A DNA stretch of 64,000 nucleotides from Agrococcus beijingensis (GTDB lineage: Bacteria; Actinomycetota; Actinomycetes; Actinomycetales; Microbacteriaceae). The stretch is taken from the NCBI RefSeq assembly GCF_030758955.1, contig NZ_CP132360.1, forward strand, positions 748,904 through 812,903, read 5' to 3'. The notes under the pieces were generated by a model. The model was not told the DNA's origin. It ran no database searches and saw only the letters and a program-made list of their open reading frames with translations. The position numbers and the translations under genes were made by a program. Of the stretch, positions 61,202 to 64,000 are shown one piece after another (position 1 is the first letter of the stretch; each line of letters starts with the position of its first letter).

Positions 61202-62112
61202 CGCTCGACCACGTAGGCGACCTGCACAGAAGCATCGGGGTCGGGCTCGATGCGCGGGGCGAGCGCTCCGGCTTCGATCGGCACGCCCCAGGCGGCGATC
61301 GTCGACGAGCGCACGACCATGCCGGGAGCCGCCTCAGCGGCGGCGCAGTCGAAGACGACGCCGGCTACGCGCACCGTGCCGCGCGTTCCCTGGCAGGTGA
61401 CGAAGACCGTGGCGGTGCTGCCGCCGGCGTCACCGGCGGGCAGCCGGCCGGGCTCGACCACCCGCAGCTGGCCGTCGAAGTCGGTCGAGGTCGTGAACTG
61501 CGGATCGCCGTCGTCGACCGTGTCGATCGCATCGAGCTGCACGAAGGCGCTGCCCGCCGGATGCTCGCTGCAGTCGACCCACGACTGGCCGCCGTAGGCG
61601 ACCGATCCGCTGCCCTCGCAGAGCAGGTAGACGTCGAAGGTGCGCTCGACAGGGCTGCCGCCACCGGTGCCGGCATCGCCGCAGCCGTCGGCGCACGACT
61701 GCACGTCGAGCACGCGGGGCTCGCCGGCTGCGACAACCTCGAAGCCCGCGGGTGGCGTCGCCGGAGCCGGCCCCGGCTCGCTCGGCGCGGGCGTGCTCGG
61801 CTCGGTCGGGGCGGGCGTGCTCGGCTCGGTCGGGGCGGGGGTGCTCGACGTGGCCGGCGCCGGCGTCTGCGTCGTGCCCGGCTGGGCGCGATCCTGCTCG
61901 AGCTGCCCGCCGCCGAGCGCCTGCGCGCCGATCACGGCGACCGTGGCGACGACGACCGCCGCGAGCGCCCCGCCGGCGATCGCCCGGTTGCGCCTGCGCT
62001 CGCGCAGACGCTCCCGCACCGCCATCGACGACAGGCCCTGACGCATCCGCGCCTTGAAGGCATCGTCCATCGGCTCTGGCCCCGGCCCTTCGGGAAGCCA
62101 CTGATCGCTCAT
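61198..62112 (-). CDS. Probable membrane anti-sigma partner
   Basis: This 304-residue single-pass protein has a cytoplasmic N-terminus of ~45 residues (MSDQWLPEGPGPEPMDDAFK, then RMRQGLSSMAVRERLRERRR), one helix at about 46-66, a linker with two exact STPAPTEP repeats, and an extracellular domain with six cysteines (SCADGCGDAG, LLCEG, DCSEH, TCQGT, FDCA). It overlaps the ECF sigma gene by 4 bases, as anti-sigma factors usually do. No ZAS-type HxxxCxxC motif is seen in the cytoplasmic part, so the assignment rests on position and topology. Confidence 0.72.
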   Translation of the reverse strand: MSDQWLPEGPGPEPMDDAFKARMRQGLSSMAVRERLRERRRNRAIAGGALAAVVVATVAVIGAQALGGGQLEQDRAQPGTTQTPAPATSSTPAPTEPSTPAPTEPSTPAPSEPGPAPATPPAGFEVVAAGEPRVLDVQSCADGCGDAGTGGGSPVERTFDVYLLCEGSGSVAYGGQSWVDCSEHPAGSAFVQLDAIDTVDDGDPQFTTSTDFDGQLRVVEPGRLPAGDAGGSTATVFVTCQGTRGTVRVAGVVFDCAAAEAAPGMVVRSSTIAAWGVPIEAGALAPRIEPDPDASVQVAYVVER

Positions 62113-62687
62113 GCCGACACCTCCTCGGCCGCACCGGCGGCCTCGAGACGGCCGCGCAGGCGCTGCCGCGCGCGATGGATGCGCGTCTTCGCCGCGCCGT
62201 AGCCGATGCCGATGGCCCGGGCGGCGTCGGCGAGCGGCACGTCCTCGAGCATCACCAGCGAGACGAGCCGGGCGTCGGTGTCGGAGAGCTCGCGCATCGC
62301 CTGCGCCACCGCGCTGCCCGCGTCGAAGCGCTCGAACCGGTCGGCGGCCACGTCGGCGGCGTCGGGCGCGTCGGGGCCGAGCGGGATGTGCGCGATCAGC
62401 CGCTCGTTGCGGCGCAGGCTGCGGCGGGCGTTGCGGGCGCAGTTGGTGGTCGTCACGAGCAGCCAGGGCAGCACCGACTCGTCGACGATGCGCACGTGCG
62501 CCCGCCGCCGCCAGGCCTCCGCGAAGGCGGCTGCCACGACATCCTCGGTGTCCTGCCGGTGCTGCATGAGTCTCCAGGCGTGTCGCCACACGCGGTCGCC
62601 GTGGCGGTCGAAGATCGCGGCGAAGGCGACGCCGTCCCCGCGCACGACGGCACGCCACAGCTGCTCGTCGGTCTGCGCGAGGTCCAC
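62109..62687 (-). CDS. ECF-family RNA polymerase sigma factor
   Basis: This 192-residue sigma-70 factor has only regions 2 and 4. Region 2 includes FAAIFDRHGDRVWRHAWRLM, then DTEDVVAAAFAEAWRRRAHV. Region 4 includes LSDTDARLVSLVMLEDVPLA, then DAARAIGIGYGAAKTRIHRA, the promoter-recognition HTH. It starts at GTG 62687. Upstream on this strand, TGTAACC and, 13 bp later, GGACAAT may be its own promoter, suggesting autoregulation. First of three overlapping genes (sigma, anti-sigma-like, lipoprotein). Confidence 0.92.
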   Translation of the reverse strand: MDLAQTDEQLWRAVVRGDGVAFAAIFDRHGDRVWRHAWRLMQHRQDTEDVVAAAFAEAWRRRAHVRIVDESVLPWLLVTTTNCARNARRSLRRNERLIAHIPLGPDAPDAADVAADRFERFDAGSAVAQAMRELSDTDARLVSLVMLEDVPLADAARAIGIGYGAAKTRIHRARQRLRGRLEAAGAAEEVSA

Positions 62688-62780
62688 AGCCTGGATTGTC
62701 CGGGAAGCGGCGTCGGTTACACCAGGGTGCGGGGCGCTGCGCGCCGGGGGCACGGGGTCGCTGCGCGCCGAGTGCCGCCC

Positions 62781-62872
62781 GCACAACGCAAGCCCCGGCG
62801 GGCGATCCGGCCGGGGTGGCCGGTCGTCCGCCGCACAGGCCGCTGGTCGCAGCAGACGGGCTTGCGTTGTGC
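62781..62872. repeat. 92-bp element with perfect 15-bp inverted ends
   Basis: GCACAACGCAAGCCC (62781-62795) and GGGCTTGCGTTGTGC (62858-62872) are exact inverses 62 bp apart. It lies between the DUF305 gene end (62900) and the sigma start (62687), both leftward. It could end the DUF305 transcript, but the long loop and exact arms look more like a miniature palindromic element. Confidence 0.75.
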
Positions 62873-62899
62873 TGGCCGGGCTCGCGACAGACGGCCGCC

Positions 62900-63508
62900 T
62901 CAGAGCTCTGTGAGCAGCTGCTCCATCTCGGCGATCTCGGCCGTCTGCGCGTCGGCCATCTGCTGCGCGAGCGCGATCACGTCGGGGTGCTGGCCCGCCT
63001 CGACGGCGTCCTCCGCCATGTCGACCGCGCCCTCGTGGTGCTCGATCATCTGCTCGAGGTAGAGCCGGCTCGCCTCGTCGCCCTCGGCCGCCTCGAGGGC
63101 CTCCATGTCGGCCTCCGACATCATGCCGTCGCTGTGGCCCATGCCGTGGCCGCCCTCGGAGCCCATGCCCCAGTCGTCGAGCCACGCCTCCATCTGGTCG
63201 ATCTCGGGCTGCTGGGCCTCCTTGATGCGTTGCGCCAGGTCGCTGACGCGCGGGTCGATGCCCTCCTTGCCGAGCACGGCATCCGACATCTCGATGGCCT
63301 GCTCGTGGTGCGGGATCATCATCGCGACGAACATCTGGTCTTCGGCGTTCGCCTGCGATGCGGTGTCGGATGCGTTGGGCTGGTTGCCGCCCATCGGTGC
63401 GGTGCCGGCGGCGCAGGCGGTGAGCGCGAAGACTGCGACGAGCGCGCCGATGGCGAGCGCGCGGCGTCGGGGCAGGTGCGTGCGGGGCACGCGGATTCGG
63501 TCGTTCAT
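62900..63508 (-). CDS. DUF305 (CopM-like) lipoprotein
   Basis: This 202-residue exported protein has lipobox LTAC (Cys about 32) followed by a four-helix DUF305 domain with its two hallmark motifs, MFVAMMIPHHEQAIEMSDAV and YLEQMIEHHEGAVDMAEDAV. The His-His-Glu and nearby Met residues (plus a MGSEGGHGMGHSDGMM loop) can bind copper. Characterised relatives are periplasmic copper chaperones. Together with the His-rich membrane protein upstream it suggests a copper-handling locus extending beyond the window. Confidence 0.9.
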   Translation of the reverse strand: MNDRIRVPRTHLPRRRALAIGALVAVFALTACAAGTAPMGGNQPNASDTASQANAEDQMFVAMMIPHHEQAIEMSDAVLGKEGIDPRVSDLAQRIKEAQQPEIDQMEAWLDDWGMGSEGGHGMGHSDGMMSEADMEALEAAEGDEASRLYLEQMIEHHEGAVDMAEDAVEAGQHPDVIALAQQMADAQTAEIAEMEQLLTEL

Positions 63509-63592
63509 GGTCGTTCCTGTTCTCGGTCGAGGTCGATCGGTGCGGCGGGCGCCCGGAGGGACGCCGCGAGCCTGGCCGGGCCAGGCCGCCGA

Positions 63593-64000
63593 TCATGTGC
63601 GACTGATCGAGAGTTGGGTGAGCGAAGGGGGCGGCAGGCCGGCCCGAGCCGCACGTGGTCGCAGCGACGTCGCGGGGCGCATTGCCACGTTGAGCCAGCT
63701 GCGCCTCACGGGAGCGGGCCGCGCGAGCACGATCAGGCCGGCGAGCAGCGCGAGCACGCAGGCCATCAGCATGGCGTGCTCGGGCTCCGCCGGCGCGGGC
63801 GGCGCGTCTCCGAGCGCGAGCGCGCGGTCGGGGTGCCCGCCGGCGGCGCGGGCGGTCGCGTGGCCCGCGGCGTGCTCCCCGGTCGCCTGGCCGGCGGCGT
63901 GCTCCCCGGTCGCCTGGTCGGCGGCGTGCTCCCCTGGCGCGAGCGCGTGATGCCCTGCCACGACCGGCGCGGCGGCGCCGTGCCCCGCGGCGGACGGACC
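63593..64000 (-). CDS. His-rich membrane protein, DUF6153-like, partial
   Basis: This gene runs off the right edge: the frame is open from 63593 to 64000. The visible part has a His/Ala-rich region with near-perfect repeats (ATGEHAAGQATGEHAAGHAT), one helix (about MLMACVLALLAGLIVLA) and a basic tail. This matches the actinobacterial DUF6153 layout, in which a first helix lies upstream, here outside the window. GTG 63961 would be an internal start. It is adjacent to the DUF305 gene, and both often occur in copper-related clusters. Confidence 0.6.
   Translation of the reverse strand, partial: GPSAAGHGAAAPVVAGHHALAPGEHAADQATGEHAAGQATGEHAAGHATARAAGGHPDRALALGDAPPAPAEPEHAMLMACVLALLAGLIVLARPAPVRRSWLNVAMRPATSLRPRAARAGLPPPSLTQLSISRT

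Overview
The window is very GC-rich DNA with dense, short-spaced genes, GTG/ATG starts, many start codons with a -10-like hexamer only about six bases upstream, and gene families typical of actinobacteria (DUF3516 helicase, DUF3054, deazaflavin-type DUF385 reductases, DUF6421-like protein, RES/Xre pair). It looks like a chromosome segment of a Microbacteriaceae-type actinobacterium; an Agrococcus-like genus is plausible but cannot be shown from this sequence alone. No rRNA, CRISPR array, integrase or complete transposase is visible.

Layout. 1-23.2 kb is ordinary chromosome: paired membrane proteins, a DUF6421-like protein, a glycosyltransferase, NAD(P)-binding and SDR proteins, two deazaflavin-type reductases, a DExH helicase divergent from a zinc-ribbon SDR, a DUF559 nuclease-like protein, alpha/beta hydrolase, two dihydrofolate-reductase-like proteins, an M18 aminopeptidase, an AlkD-like protein, a DUF1016 nuclease, a SulP transporter and an amino-acid permease. 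Three 65-bp palindromes sit between genes at 8.2-13.8 kb, two of them bracketing the DUF559 gene.

23.4-26.3 kb is a decaying pair, an MHS-type MFS transporter and an LLM flavin monooxygenase, both with several frameshifts. The last ~200 bp of the monooxygenase locus are repeated in direct orientation at 42.0 kb. Between the two copies lies a ~15.7 kb catabolic island. It has a leftward run of eleven genes: alpha/beta hydrolase, Baeyer-Villiger-type monooxygenase, two SDRs, a five-gene Liv-type ABC importer and a cyclase-family hydrolase. It also has a rightward ADH/VOC/Old-Yellow-Enzyme operon, an SCP2-hydrolase fusion and a TetR regulator. The enzyme set fits uptake and degradation of an alicyclic enone or terpenoid ketone: ene-reduction, alcohol/ketone interconversion, Baeyer-Villiger lactonisation, lactone hydrolysis. 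A 22-bp motif shared by the divergent promoter at 36.7 kb and the promoter next to the TetR gene is a candidate operator. The island ends in a broken tartrate-dehydrogenase-like remnant spliced to the repeated monooxygenase tail.

42.2-52.4 kb holds an ion channel, small proteins, a CDF transporter, a NERD-helicase carrying a REP-like palindrome inside its coding frame, an MFS transporter next to a 5'-truncated M20 amidase, a LysR regulator, and a divergent type III CoA-transferase / glutaryl-CoA-dehydrogenase-like pair with a palindromic site between them. 52.6 kb has a degenerate tRNA-like stretch. 52.9-55.6 kb is a metNIQ methionine importer operon, followed by an MFS protein. 56.8-58.1 kb is an overlapping RES/Xre toxin-antitoxin pair. 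It is followed by an SRPBCC gene whose promoter has six perfect GCTCGAA heptamers just upstream. The right end has two Pro/Thr-rich lipoproteins, an ECF sigma/anti-sigma-like/lipoprotein chain joined by 4-base overlaps, and a DUF305/DUF6153-like pair that resembles copper-handling loci.
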